Part shown: positions 5,084 to 5,301 of the stretch, one piece after another | Numbering within the stretch: the first letter of the stretch is position 1 | Layout: every line of letters begins with the position of its first letter | NCBI GenBank assembly: GCA_003514765.1 | Contig: DOOY01000138.1 | Span: forward strand, 1-5,301 | Source: Nitrosomonas sp. | GTDB lineage: Bacteria > Pseudomonadota > Gammaproteobacteria > Burkholderiales > Nitrosomonadaceae | DNA: 5,301 nucleotides | Reading direction: 5' to 3' | Position numbers and translations under genes: made by a program | Notes under the pieces: generated by a model | Databases searched by the model: none | The model's input: only the letters and a program-made list of their open reading frames with translations | Told to the model about the DNA's origin: nothing

Positions 5084-5301
5084 ATGACTCATTTCAAACC
5101 CTGCAATCGTTACCAACAATATCTGTTGCCGCCATTGATAGACGAATGGTTGCCGGAAGATCATTTGGCGCGATTTATCATTGAAGTCATTGATCAGTTG
5201 GATTTGACGAGATTGACAAGCCGATATTCTGGTAAGGGTTCAGAAGCTTATCATCCGGCAATGATGCTTTCCCTATTGATTTATGGCTATGCCACCGGGA
5301 C
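5084..5301 (+). CDS. IS1182-family transposase, N-terminal part (3' partial)
   Basis: The ATG at 5084 is preceded by GGGAAG at a normal distance, and the frame is open to the end of the window (72 complete codons). The protein begins MTHFKPCNRYQQYLLPPLID, continues with EWLPEDHLARFIIEVIDQLDL, and reaches YHPAMMLSLLIYGYATG. This is the typical start of IS1182-like DDE transposases (DUF772-type N-terminal domain): the F-K-x-Y/C-x-x-x-Q-x-x-LLPP-hydrophobic block, the PE-[DN]HL-[AV]RFI block, and the YHP-x-M[ML]-x-x-L-[LI]YGYATG block, all in order. The catalytic DDE residues lie outside the window, so whether this copy is intact cannot be judged. Transposase action would be cut or copy and reinsertion of the surrounding insertion sequence. 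Confidence 0.85.
   Translation, partial: MTHFKPCNRYQQYLLPPLIDEWLPEDHLARFIIEVIDQLDLTRLTSRYSGKGSEAYHPAMMLSLLIYGYATG

Larger units (their letters stand above)
5003..5301 (+). mobile_element. Left part of an IS1182-like insertion sequence (left edge uncertain)
   Basis: The transposase needs a terminal inverted repeat within roughly 100 bases upstream. The best candidate I see is the block starting GAGTCTGTCGGACTT at 5003, which has an internal AGTC/GACT palindrome. The right end lies outside the window, so the repeat cannot be paired, and the boundary could lie anywhere from about 4950 to 5060. Confidence 0.4.

Noticed and set aside
1..5301. CRISPR array, tRNA, rRNA, riboswitch or replication origin
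   Set aside because: No regularly spaced repeats, no cloverleaf or rRNA segment, and no iteron or DnaA-box cluster were seen by eye.

Overview
This window looks like accessory DNA from a proteobacterium, probably a gammaproteobacterium or alphaproteobacterium. The evidence is a MobC/relaxase/large-serine-recombinase module of a type I associate with those groups, an IS1182-like transposase, and a polymorphic-toxin tail with its immunity gene. No housekeeping gene, rRNA or tRNA is visible, so the species cannot be named, and plasmid versus integrated element cannot be decided.

Layout. (1) Positions 2-538 (+) hold the C-terminal end of a larger protein that enters from the left. It is a Ser/Thr/Gly-rich linker followed by a GIY-YIG-like nuclease domain, which is the usual architecture of a polymorphic toxin tip. 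(2) Positions 549-935 (+) hold a 128-aa protein, the likely cognate immunity protein, resembling the Imm39 family. (3) Convergent to this pair, on the minus strand, is a mobilization module: a 436-aa relaxase (959-2269) preceded by mobC (2271-2660), almost overlapping. (4) The 2661-2952 spacer carries a strong oriT candidate: a 19-bp imperfect inverted repeat (17 of 19 positions complementary) whose right arm contains an IncP-like nick sequence, TATCCTG^C. (5) Positions 2953-4586 (-) are a large serine recombinase broken by about seven small indels. Undoing them gives exactly 544 codons. A 61-aa companion ORF (4588-4773, TTG start with a strong ribosome binding site) lies directly upstream. 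(6) Positions 4774-5083 are non-coding and AT-rich. (7) Positions 5084-5301 (+) are the start of an IS1182-family transposase that runs off the right edge.

How the parts work together. MobC and the relaxase would bind and nick oriT so that a helper conjugation system can move the DNA. The nick strand and orientation predict that the recombinase side enters the recipient first and the mob genes last, as is usual. The recombinase, which would have integrated or excised the element, is now a pseudogene, so the element is probably locked in place or depends on another recombinase, while its transfer genes still read intact. The toxin-immunity pair may be cargo or simply the neighbouring host locus.

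I do not see a clearly new defence or regulatory system. The observations most worth following are the oriT structure, the relaxase with no tyrosine in its first 47 residues, and the pattern of recombinase decay.
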